DNA of 43,881 nucleotides from Vermamoeba vermiformis. Its lineage: Eukaryota > Tubulinea > Echinamoebida. The position numbers were made by a program, and so were the translations under genes. The notes beneath the pieces were generated by a model. That model did not search any database and was not told the origin of the DNA. It was given only the letters and a program-made list of their open reading frames with translations. Where the stretch lies: assembly GCA_045837725.1 (NCBI GenBank), contig JBEWZL010000165.1, positions 1-43,881 on the forward strand. The letters run 5' to 3'. Positions within the stretch are counted from its first letter, which is position 1. Every line of letters begins with the position of its first letter. This document shows positions 33,663-43,737 of this stretch, piece by piece.

Positions 33663-35359
33663 ATGAGAGCTACTCAGTTTAGTACGATAGTAATGATAAT
33701 ATTCCTGTCGCTCGTATCGCTCTCGTGGTGCGTGGACTTGCCATACTGGACTGCGTTGCAAGAACAAAATTATCTGAATTGCACTGCTAGTCTTACTAGC
33801 CAAATTACGCTAGTACAAACAGCTACTGATTCTGCTGGCAGAGTGTGGTTGTTCGGTGGATCAGGTAAAAATTTGTACTGGATCAGGATCTGAAAATAAT
33901 GTTATGAGAATATAGTCAATCAAATCAGCATAAAACTGGTTAAAGAAAATAATAAAATTAATTGCAGAATTATTTGTAAATTTTTCTTACTTTTTTCGTT
34001 ACTTAGATCAGTACTGCACGAGTAGGCCCGCGATGCTTCGCTATTACGATAAAACCATATTAGAATGGACAATGGTATGGGATGAATATAATGTTAGCAA
34101 TCCTGGACCCATCAACCGAGCAGATTCGTCCATGTGGATCGACAAAAATGATAACGTTTGGATCTACGGCGGCAAAACAAAGGATGGCACTTACTTGTGC
34201 GACTTCTGGATGTATAATGTTGTGGAAGGTAACTGGACCGATCATACTCCTATGAATTCTTCTGTGAGGTTTGGCCAAGTTGGAGTCGAATCTAACAGTA
34301 CGTACCCTGGATGTCGCAGAGGTATGGCTGTTTGGTACACAGCTGATGATCATTCGCTATGGATGGCATTTGGTCTCGATTATAACTATCTTACGATTCT
34401 TTCCTTCGTTCCTCCAGCAGTTTGGAAGTACTCGATCGAATCCGGAATGTGGATGTGGTTCTCAGGCCCTGATACTCCTAAAACTAACAATACCAACGCT
34501 GTCGTCGGTGAATTCTCTTTTGATAATACTCCTAGTAGTCGATGGGCTCCCTATTCTGCCATAGATACTGACAATAACGTGTGGTACGTACTGGACCAGA
34601 TCTTCGTTACGCTTTTAACTTTTTGATCCCTAATAATGTTTTCTTATTAGGATATACGGCGGTGAGCAATTGAAGAATTTCATGAACGATTTGTGGGTCT
34701 TCAATCGAACTCTGGGATGGAAGAAGTTAGGCGGGGTTAATTCTTACTTGGACACCGTTCCTGCTAATACTTACGGAAATTCGAGTAAATTTTCCGCTGA
34801 TGCATGGCCTCCAAGAGCGGAATATAATTCAATGACCTATATTCCTGGCGGATTTTTGGCTTTGAGTTTTGGATTCGCGGATTACGCTACAAACGGTGCC
34901 CAAGCGAAAGACGAAGATTGGTATTATGATATTTATACCAATCAATGGGCCAATACCTACAAAGGACCGGGTGTTAATCCTCAACCAGTTACGGATGTGC
35001 TTTACGTACCGGACAATTCAACGAGACCTGGATCTGTTTATTACAGCAGAACGATTTCTCAAGGCATCTTATGGGCTGTTGGTGATAAGTCTCGATCAAT
35101 ATTCGTTAAAGAATTCGATAAGGGCAGTATTTGCGATACAGAACCTTGCAGTCCAGATGCGACTTGTAGCGGATTTACTTGCACTTGTAACGGCGGATAC
35201 GAAGGCCACGGGCATGGTGATAATGGGTGTACCTTGATACCTATTGCTCCTGTTACCCCTCCTGTGACTCCTGCCGCTCCTGTTGCTAAGACGTCTTCTG
35301 GATCTGATCTGGTCATTTTCGCTAGCGTAATTATTTCTGGCTTGCTTATTGCTTTCTAA
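33663..35359 (+). CDS. Kelch-type surface protein with EGF-like module and probable GPI anchor
   Basis: Three exons (33663-33864, 34007-34583, 34651-35359) give 495 residues. The ATG at 33663 begins a clear signal peptide (MRATQFSTIVMIIFLSLVSL). Kelch-like repeats follow, each with an FGG or YGG and a later Trp (VWLFGGS, NVWIYGGKTKDGTYLCDFW, VWIYGGEQLKNFMNDLWVF). They imply a beta-propeller of about residues 40-410. An EGF-like module of six cysteines (CDTEPCSPDATC...CTCNGGYEG) sits near 417-450. A Pro/Thr-rich stalk is followed by a hydrophobic end (LVIFASVIISGLLIAF) that stops at the last residue, as expected for a GPI-attachment signal. Many N-x-S/T sites support an extracellular location. 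It lies between the ABCD4-like and LMBRD1 genes; a shared function is not shown by the sequence. Confidence 0.87.
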
Positions 35360-35362
35360 TAT

Positions 35363-35368
35363 AATAAA
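35363..35368 (+). terminator. Poly(A) signal AATAAA
   Basis: An AATAAA three bases after the kelch stop codon is followed by T-rich sequence. The 3' UTR would be very short. Confidence 0.45.
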
Positions 35369-35581
35369 CTGTTTGTCTATTTATTTACACGAAAAATATG
35401 TTAAACTAAAGGATAGAAAGAAGACAAACGCAAAAAGAAAGGAAAAAACTTAGCTGATCAGAACGGATCTGCTACCTGTAACTAGGGCTTTAAATATCGG
35501 GACTGAGACCTATTAAATATACATATATAAGTTATATATAATATATAGATATGAAAATAATTTGGATTTATTGCTAATAAA

Positions 35582-38387
35582 CTAATTGATAGCAATACCT
35601 TCAGGCTCGTCTTCGTCGTCAGAATATTCGTCGATATTTGACTTGCGCTTTCTGTATAACAGAAGTTAGATATATATTATAGCCGGTGTAACCAATATTA
35701 TAAATTCTCTGGTTGTTGAAGCCGGTGTAACGGCTTCGATTGGATGTGCGATCCACACTTTCATTTTGTAATACAGTGTTTTGTTAAACAAAGTAATAGT
35801 ATACTATTATTGTAAAGCACGTTCAAACGTACCTGCAAGCAGCAACAATAAGGCCAAGCAAGAAGAAAGCAATGAACGCCCAGTTAGACCAGTAGAACAC
35901 AACACCAAAGAAGGAGATCTTCAAACCCAAACGACTCCAAATAACGCTCAATTGAGTAGGCACGCAATCGCTCTCTTCAATAGAGTCAAAGTTGCACAAG
36001 GCTGGCTCGGTCATATTTTGCTGCAGATCTACCGTCAGTAGACGAACACAAAACTAACCACGTAACACCTCATCTTATCAAACAAATGTACGCTAATGTA
36101 TTATAATAACTTGATTAGTATTTTAGACTTACCCATTGGAAAGTTTGAGATCCGAAAGTGGTGTAACGAGGGGCGAGAGTGAGGACTTGGAGATTGAGCA
36201 CGAGAATGCTGAGCATCAAAATGACTGAGGCCAACAACAAACCTTGAGGAGGCGTGGCTCGCTTCTTGAAGGTAAACATCTGAATAGTATAGTAATTAAT
36301 ACAAGTGAACTCCATTGGGCACAAACAAGCAGATCCGCATGCAATAAGTGACATCCGGCATGAAATTAATACTCTATAACTAGGCATACCTTAATCCACA
36401 AGAAACGGATGCCCATGTTAGTAATGCCAGACAAAGTAGCAAAGTAGAAGTACAGAATGATGAGAGCCATCAAAGCGTAGTCAATAGGGAAGTACTGTAA
36501 AAACACACCGATTAATACAATCAAATACTAGAAAAAGCAACACAAATAAATTCAATGTATCAAGCTCCTCGGGTACTATCAATATAGGGTTACTTACCTT
36601 GGACAAAATGACCAACAACTCGTCGAGAGGGTTGAAGATTTGAGGGTGAGACAAAATGAAGCCGCACTTGGCACCGCAGTAAGAGTTCAGAATCTTGTCC
36701 AATGAAGTCAAGATGGTTGACACGATGATCAACAGAGTCACGAGCAAGAAGAGAAGACCGAAGATGAATGTAAGAGGACGCAAGCATTGCAAGCATTTGT
36801 AGCAGCAACCTGATCCTTCTACACGGTCTGCTCTACGAGCCAAAGCTCTAATAACAGTATTAGTAACAAGGCCGATAAGTTGACGAGGTACGCCAATTAA
36901 AATCACTTTGCCCGCCAAAAAGTTCGCACCAGATACGTAGATACTCTTGGATCGCCATATCAATAGCAATAAAGGCGCTAAAACAGCCCTTGTGTTATTA
37001 TATATGATCTACTAACCTTTCACGACGCAACAATCTCTCGCGGTCTTGTTGGTCACGCTTGGACTTCTTTTTCTTGTCATCGATAAATCTGACCTTCTCA
37101 CGTGTATCTTCAGCTTCCTCATCGTACTGACGCTTCTCATCCATAAGTCTACGACGGCCTCTAATCATTCCGACAGGGAAGAACGACAAGCCAAATGCCT
37201 ATATTTAGTAAAATAAATGAGAAGTGCTTCGTAGACTCGGATCTAAAAACTCAGAAAATTCAAAGTCTAATGCTTATCATATATTATTAAATATTGCCAT
37301 ATACCGGACCGCTAATATTTAAGTATTAATCGCGAAATATGACTTACGGTGTAGAAGCACCAAGACACGAGACCAATCAAAGACAAGCAAGCAATGGCGA
37401 ATGTAATAGCACCAGCACCGCCTATAGATTGGAATTAGCATAAATAAAGATATTAACAGCATCAATTCAACGTACTGTTTTCAGCGTCGAGCAGTTTGTT
37501 GGCCCATACCCAGAAGGGATCTCCTCCGTTGGGCTTCTCTCCAGGCTTCAAGAACAAACCGACAACGAAGAGAACAATAACAACGACTAATAAGCCAATA
37601 GTATACTATAATTAAGAGGATGAATAAAGAACAGAAAATAGAAAAAGTATGAGTTCGTACCTTGCAGCCGTCGACGATGCGCTTGCCAGTAGTACCTTCA
37701 GGATCATAGGCCTCGTAGAAGAAGTATACGAATGGAATAATGACGAAGCAAGTCGCCAAAATGCCAGCGTAGAAGACTGGATGGAGACGCGAAAATTAGA
37801 AAAATGGGGAAAAGCTATCGATAATAATGATTCCAATTTTAATGTTATGTTACGGTATTAATCACGCTTATAAATGCTCCAATTCTTCATTTTTCTATTT
37901 TTGGTGCAAGATCTGGATTTATGAAAAAACAATAAAGATTGATACTTACTGTAATATAATACTGAAATGACTGAGTTAATATCATCATTCTTCAGTGATA
38001 CGGCATAGATATCCACTGGAATGATCATGACGCAGAGCAAAGTAAGGGTCAAAGCAAAAATGGATACGATCGTGGGGAAAGTTTCTGAGTCATAGCGCGA
38101 GTTGAAATATTTTACAATAATAAAATTCAATAACAACACGCCCTAAGAAAATAAAATAGGATTAATAATTTATATTGGAGTAGAAAATCAAAATTATTAA
38201 TTGAAAGTCGCGATCGAAATTGGTGTAAGTAGCAGAATATTATACTATGGTATGCTATTAGCTTAATTTTATAATTTCTGACGTTAATTTTCGGAGGAAA
38301 AGTTTCTTCCAGCGGTGCTGTGACACATCCAGCGCAATTACTTACCACGACAACCGCGGCGAATATAATCCACGCAAGAGCGATCAT
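35582..38387 (-). CDS. LMBRD1: LMBRD1-type lysosomal cobalamin escort membrane protein
   Basis: Eleven exons (38387-38346, 38142-37950, 37776-37661, 37605-37476, 37421-37348, 37198-37017, 36847-36598, 36494-36390, 36279-36133, 36020-35833, 35651-35582) give 498 residues, against 540 in human LMBRD1. Nine hydrophobic segments alternate as in the LMBR1/LMBD1 family. Family landmarks are SIFALTLTLLCVMIIPVDIY, FVIIPFVYFFYEA, the charged loop after GLSFFPVGMIRGRRR, CLRPLTFIFG with LTSLDKILNS, and LAPRYTTFGSQ; the last transmembrane segment follows SNWAFIAFF. In animals this protein sits in the lysosomal membrane, helps cobalamin leave the lysosome and brings ABCD4 there. The tail ends in an acidic stretch. 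The intronic arrangement is fully in frame. The promoter is shared with FANCL. Confidence 0.93.
35681..35737. repeat. Direct repeat and hairpin in the last LMBRD1 intron
   Basis: AGCCGGTGTAAC occurs at 35681-35692 and again at 35720-35731. The second copy is part of GAAGCCG-GTGTAA-CGGCTTC (35718-35737), a 7-bp stem with a 6-base loop. The intron (35652-35832) is 181 bp, longer than most here. Confidence 0.5.
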
Positions 38388-38612
38388 TGTCGTTCGCTTT
38401 AAAACATTAGTTAAGAACTAGCAGATAAATCAACAAACACGGAAGAAATTGTTTCCGCGTTAAGCCACGATCGTGAGTTAAGTCAAGTTGAGCGTCGACG
38501 GGCTTTATATTTTACTGGCAAAAGAGTTGGTATCACATATGTGTATATAATTGTAAATATTAGCCTCAATTCTTACCAGTACCAACTCTTTGAAGGGAAG
38601 ATTGTGTTCGAG
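38388..38612. promoter_or_regulatory. Divergent promoter region of LMBRD1 and FANCL
   Basis: Only 225 bp separate the two start codons, so the promoters must be close or shared. The spacer contains a strong dyad listed separately. No TATA box is obvious, although TATATAATT occurs at 38544-38552. Confidence 0.6.
38521..38591. repeat. 12-bp perfect inverted repeat enclosing a second palindrome
   Basis: AAAGAGTTGGTA (38521-38532) is the exact reverse complement of TACCAACTCTTT (38580-38591), 47 bases apart. The spacer begins with CACATATGTG (38534-38543), a perfect 10-bp palindrome with an E-box-like core (CATATG). The arms lie inside the LMBRD1/FANCL promoter. They could be paired factor sites or the ends of a tiny inserted element; no target-site duplication is evident. 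Confidence 0.6.
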
Positions 38613-40436
38613 ATGGACTTGAAAGAGCTCTCCAGCGTTGCAGACATTTTTCCTTTATTATTACCAGAGAATACTAACTTAACTGCATATAGCGGCTTCA
38701 TTAATATACAAGTAAGATTTTACCACGAATTTTGACATATTTTTTCAATTATTTTTTGTTTAATAACTTCTGAATCCACTCCAAATGTCTGAAAATCTGT
38801 GATTAATATCCCAAACACTAGGGCCATGAATATTTTATGCGAATAGAGCTGCCCAATGCCAAGCAACTAAAAGGCGCGAAACTGTTTACAGATGAAGCGT
38901 TGAATGATTTGATTAAAGGACAAGAACAAGTTATTAAACAAGTATGTTACTACTATTTAAATACTTTTATATTGATTGAATCCATAGCGACTAGAACACT
39001 CAGCGGATCTGCTTTCGTTTATGGTTGAGTTCAAACATCTTCTGGTACGTCCATTTCCATGCCTTCCTTTTGAACAATCACTTTCGCTTTTATATATCCT
39101 TTGTTAAATTGAACCTAAGTATTGACTAGTAGCGATCTGGATCTAATCCGTTTTCAATAGGATCGTCTGTCCAGAGCAAACAAAGTGCAAGCAGTCCCCA
39201 ACACAATATTTTACTCGCGATTAATCGAAGAAATCAACGAGATTGGATGGAGCAACTTAGCTTACATCAACCACGAGTTAAACGCGTTGCACGTAAAGAT
39301 CAGGTACAAAACTAAACTAAGAGCTCAAGATTATCTTTATCAAGCTGCTATTATGGATCAATATTAACTCAGTATGATATGATAGAGATAAAAAGAATAG
39401 AGAGCACGTGGTACAAATAGAAACAGGATCTGACTACCCACTTACCGCTCCAAAGACTACAGCTGATGTACCGAGGCCAATAGAACTCATATGGAATCCT
39501 AAGCAATCCAATTTAATGGACGTAATAGCTCAATATCAAAAAGTAAGTCCTAGGATCTAGTCGATCAAATCTCAATCTAAGCTCTATTCGAGCCCTTTTC
39601 GAAAATAGTGCTCTATCGGTTTAAGCACCTAAACTACTCATAAATTTAACCAATATCGCGTCTAAATATAGCAGCGGCTAATTGCCTCTAGGGAGTTGAT
39701 CCATTCGATGATTTTTGGGAGACCATGGACGACTTGGACAAAAATACTTGCGTCTTAGAACCGGAAAATCCTCGTCGAAGCAATACTATGCGACGAATAG
39801 CTATAGGTACGTTGCTATAATATTTTACTCATTATCTTTGTCGGAGATAAGGCCGCTAAATTTAGCTCATTAATTATTTCAACCCCAAATTAATTAATTG
39901 TAAAGGCAAACATGTATCCATTATGATCGACGTTAATCCTCTCATGACTCGTACGATACCTGAGATTAAGTTCTTGGGATCTGAAACGGCAATTGGCCCA
40001 CTGCGCCAGAGTTTAAATAGCAATATCCATTTATGGTAAGTGCGAAAGATTTTTAGCTCGATACTAAGATACAATCCTAAGCCATTAATTTTAATGATAT
40101 CGAGCAATACTGATACAGATCTTGTACTCCAGGAACACTGCGTTATTTGTACGAGAAAACCTCGAAAAAGTCCTAGGGATCCAGTTTCCTGCGCCTGAAA
40201 AGAGCGCTAAAGAAGAGTTTAGCACTGAATGCGCTATATGCTATTCATATAAGCTCGAAAACAACATTCCTGATAAGATCTGCGACAATCCTAATTGCGC
40301 GCGATTTTTCCATAGCTCTTGTTTGTATCAATGGCTGCATAATCTACGTACAAATAGGCAGTCTTATGATACAGTATTCGGTAATTGTCCTTATTGCGAT
40401 GGTCCTATTAGCGTCAAACGAACCAGTACAACTTAG
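38613..40436 (+). CDS. FANCL: FANCL, Fanconi anaemia E3 ubiquitin ligase
   Basis: Eight exons (38613-38711, 38822-38941, 38988-39044, 39161-39303, 39401-39542, 39692-39806, 39906-40035, 40133-40436) give 369 residues (human FANCL: 375). The central double-RWD part matches by IEEINEIGWSNLAYI, DDFWETMDDLDKNTCVLEPE and a HVSIMIDVNP block. The C-terminal RING-type domain is clear: CAICYSYKLENNIPDKICDN, then FHSSCLYQWLHNLRTNRQS and FGNCPYCDGPI, with all zinc ligands in place. FANCL, with its E2 partner, puts one ubiquitin on FANCD2 and FANCI in the nucleus during DNA crosslink repair. Its presence predicts FANCD2/FANCI and a UBE2T-like E2 elsewhere in the genome. The N-terminal ELF-like part (residues 1-90) is the least conserved. 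Confidence 0.95.
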
Positions 40437-40780
40437 TCTCATGCACGAGATCCAATAAACCTGTAAATACGCGAACAAACTACACTTGTAGAAATCAAGA
40501 ATCTTACTTGACGTATATAGGGTTAGTAATAGATAATTCATGCGAGGTGCGCGAAGCCAGGATGGCTTAGGATCTAACACTCATACTTGTGCCATACCTG
40601 CCTGGTTCTCAACCTTAATTAAGCATCTATCGATATCAGCTTCATTCTGTTGCATAATAGATGATTATTACCCGCTTGGAGTGCTCTCGATGGATGCAAC
40701 GCGTTCCGCTAGCTATCGTGGGTTAATTTCAATTTAAATAAACATTACAAAAACAATGGGGCTGGTGCAACTAACTCCTT
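40437..40780. other. Convergent 3' spacer between FANCL and the TACC gene
   Basis: No gene is supported here. The spacer holds the 3' ends of two converging genes. An AATAAA on the plus strand at 40737-40742 may end FANCL transcripts. AGATCC (40448-40453) and GGATCT (40570-40575) occur in it. A plus-strand frame at 40540-40737 has no recognisable content. Confidence 0.5.
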
Positions 40781-42134
40781 CTAAAAGTGCGAGCTGAGCA
40801 ATTGCTTAATAGTATCTAATTCGACGTTCGTTGCTCGTCCTTCAGCCTTCGATAACAGCTGTTGGCAAATATCCATCAAGTTCTTATTTTCTTTTTCTTT
40901 AGCTTCAAGAGATTGCTTCAATGCTTGGTTGTTGGCATCAGATCGAACTGCCTTAGCCCTAAGAAGCAGGTTGTTATTACCGATGTTCGCGTACTGGAAA
41001 TTTTGCTCGTCAAAAAAAACTGAAATTTGACCATCAAATCGCTAGCGTAATGACAATACAAGCCTTGTGCTATAAGACCTAATCGGAGCGGCAAATACTT
41101 ACTTGAGTACTGTGGTATCGTTTTGGAACTGTTCTTTTTGTTTGACTAACATATTATGAACCTCGTCGAGTTTCTCTTGTGAATGTTGCTTCAACGCGTT
41201 ATATCTATAATTATTATTATATTAATAGTGTCCTATAATAGACACGAGTATCTCGGCAAGAGTGCGTACTTTGCCTTAGTTTCGGCCAGCTCACGTTGTA
41301 CGGCATTATAGTCAGCAGTAAGCTTCTCAGAATTCTAAAATCGTAATATTTAGCATATGCGTTATAATATTAAGAACATAAGAGGATGTTATCACCTTTC
41401 GCTCGTTCTCCAATAAATATTTGAGCTCGTAAAATTTGAGTTGAATTTCGCCAACACTGTCTTCGTATGCCTTCAAGCGTCTATTCTCGACTTCGAGTTC
41501 ATTAATGCGTTCTTTGTCAGCTGCTTCTTGCAAGCTCTTTTCCTCTACAATATAAATAACATCAGTAAGGAGATCCAGTACTCAACTGTCTAGCAAATCA
41601 GCAATAAATCGACAATTATAGCTACAAACAGCAATTGTATTGATACACGATAAATTATCGATTAAACTCAACTGGACCTATTTAGCAGGTCGATCTGAAA
41701 TGCCCGCGATAAAATTTAAAATGTCAAACGTCGTACCGTGAAGCTTATAAATAGTTTCCAAATATTCTTCGATCACTTCTCTAAATTTTTGCTTGGCAAT
41801 TTGTTCTCGCCTCTCCATCTCCTGAAAATTCAAACCCAAGATCTGGGCTTCTCGCATGGCCTTGAAATTTACAAATTAATACGTCAACATCCCGTTATTT
41901 ATGATTTATCGATGCTAATATTAGAAAGGGTAAAACTGGTAGCAGATGAGTGACAAATATCAGTGCATCTTCGCATACAATTACAAAAACAACAAATAAT
42001 CGGGAAAACTAATGCTAAAAATTATTTCGTATATTCAAATGAATTTTTATTAGCTTAATAATGATTATATTTACCTGATCGAATAATTCTTGTTGCAGGC
42101 TTTCAAAATTGGAGCCCAGTTGATAGCCGTCCAT
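40781..42134 (-). CDS. TACC-domain coiled-coil protein
   Basis: Six exons (42134-42075, 41860-41737, 41544-41396, 41334-41270, 41204-41111, 41041-40781) give 250 residues, nearly all predicted coiled coil from about residue 20 on (heptads such as RINELEVENRRLKAYEDSV). The C-terminus matches the end of TACC proteins: ENKNLMDICQQLLSKAE corresponds to the family's ENEELTxICDDLISKME. TACC proteins bind XMAP215/ch-TOG at centrosomes and microtubule ends. The protein is short, being essentially the TACC domain. Two splice choices are unsettled. Exon 2 might begin at 41822 after TTTTCAG. For intron 5, the frame closes only with the weak pair GTACTC...CTAG (41110-41042). The stronger pair GTAAGT...TTTCAG (41102-41020) is one base out of frame, next to a run of eight A (41012-41019). 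Confidence 0.8.
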
Positions 42135-42496
42135 TTAACGATGATATATGCTATATATTATAAATGTACAAAATCCTCACAATGCAAGATTGTGTTTTCC
42201 AGTGAGGAGCAAAAAATCAATGACAACGGCTACTTGTGCGCCGATTTTTTTAAGTTTACCCTGGATGCACTTTGCACCTACTTACTGTCAAATTGACTAC
42301 TTGCTGTAAAACCAGCAGCTTAAGTTTTAAGTATGTACACTTTATTAATTGGATTGCACGATCTACAAAAAGGATTCGGATGCGAAGTTGGTATTGAAGG
42401 CGCAACACTACCGAGCTATATTAATAGTCAATAGCGTAACACTTCGATAACAACCACCGCTAGGCGAGTCCTGTGTTATTAAGAGTTCGAGCAGTT
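42135..42496. other. Spacer between proteasome and TACC genes
   Basis: Both neighbours are on the minus strand, so this holds the proteasome gene's 3' end and the TACC promoter. I see no gene. A run near 42300-42480 is less AT-rich than the rest but has no open frame worth calling. Confidence 0.5.
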
Positions 42497-43737
42497 TTAA
42501 TCGTGCTTCAACTCAAAGTCCTCCTTTCGGATGCCCTCTTGAGTGATGATGTAAATCTCAGCAAAGTCTCCAGTGTAAATATCTCTTTCAGCAGCCGAGC
42601 TCAAGGCGTCCTTGACGAGTTCAATGGTCTCTTGCAATGTCAAAGTGATGGGTCCGTCGAGCTTTTGGTTTCTACGAGCAACCTTACAATTGAACAGTTA
42701 GTTGACTAATCCAACCGCACATATATATAGCACAATAAGTGTAATTATATAATATGATAGCTAATAGACTTACTTGGTTATCGAGCAAAGGTTGGATTAA
42801 TTCAGCTCCAGATCCGGATGTTGAGTAAGCGACTCTTTCGTAAGAACCGACAGCATCATATGAATATACACATCCCTTGCCTAAGATTGCCAGTTAGAAC
42901 ACCATGCATTATATAAATATTCATTTCAAGTATTATGAAGAACGAGTGTGACACGCACATTCGCCCATTCAAAACGGAAATTTACCTTGTTCGTCGATAC
43001 CCCCCAACACGTTAAAAGTGTAGTAAGGGAAAAATCTCTTATAGTACAAAGTATTGGCGAGCATTTGAGCGATGGCAGGAGTGCTCATTTTCTTGCGGTG
43101 CACGTATTCGTAGCTCTTGATTCTGGTGGCCAATAATTTGTGAAGAGCTTTTTGATCGGCTTGCATACCAGATGTAGCAATAACGGCTTTGTTCGTTCTA
43201 ACGAGGAATTAATAGTTTATTAAACTATAGGGATTGACGCATCTAATTATTATTATTGTCACAAATTTATTAAATTATATTGCATTAGAAAATACTGATT
43301 ATTGTCATATGAGTATACTACGTGTGCATAAATAATATCGCACGAAGAAATTATAGATTTCGAGAGTATGTAAATAAATGAAAAATTTTTAGTCGATGCA
43401 AAATTTTTCGTCATAATCTCCATATTGACATTATTGCAATTATAAAATGACCAAAAAATGGTATATATCTTATAATAATATATTCTTACAATTGGAAAGT
43501 CTTAGGAGCATATCTAGTGTGAATAGCATAGCCAGTGCTCATTCTCGTATCTCCAGCGACAACAGCGAAATTGCTGCCAGCAATTGCCAATACGGTTCTA
43601 ATAATTAATTAACACAATATTATTTTCGATTTTGGTCAATGCTCGCCTTACCCTCCGTTATTAACATAAGCCTCAAATCTGTGTTGTTTGGGATCAGCGG
43701 CAGTATTGATTTGGCCAGGCGCGTTAAGAACTTCCAT
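42497..43737 (-). CDS. PSMB1: 20S proteasome subunit beta-6 (PSMB1 type)
   Basis: Five exons (43737-43652, 43597-43490, 43197-42986, 42880-42774, 42682-42497) give 232 residues. After a 28-residue leader the Ntn fold starts [20 protein letters not shown]. Diagnostic beta-6 blocks are [19 protein letters not shown], then [12 protein letters not shown] and [11 protein letters not shown]. In this subunit the beta ring is built but no proteolytic site is expected, even though a Thr is present. It assembles into the 20S core in cytosol and nucleus. Intron 2 (43489-43198) is 292 bp, long for this genome and very AT-rich. C-ending codons and AAG dominate, as expected for an abundant protein. Confidence 0.96.
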
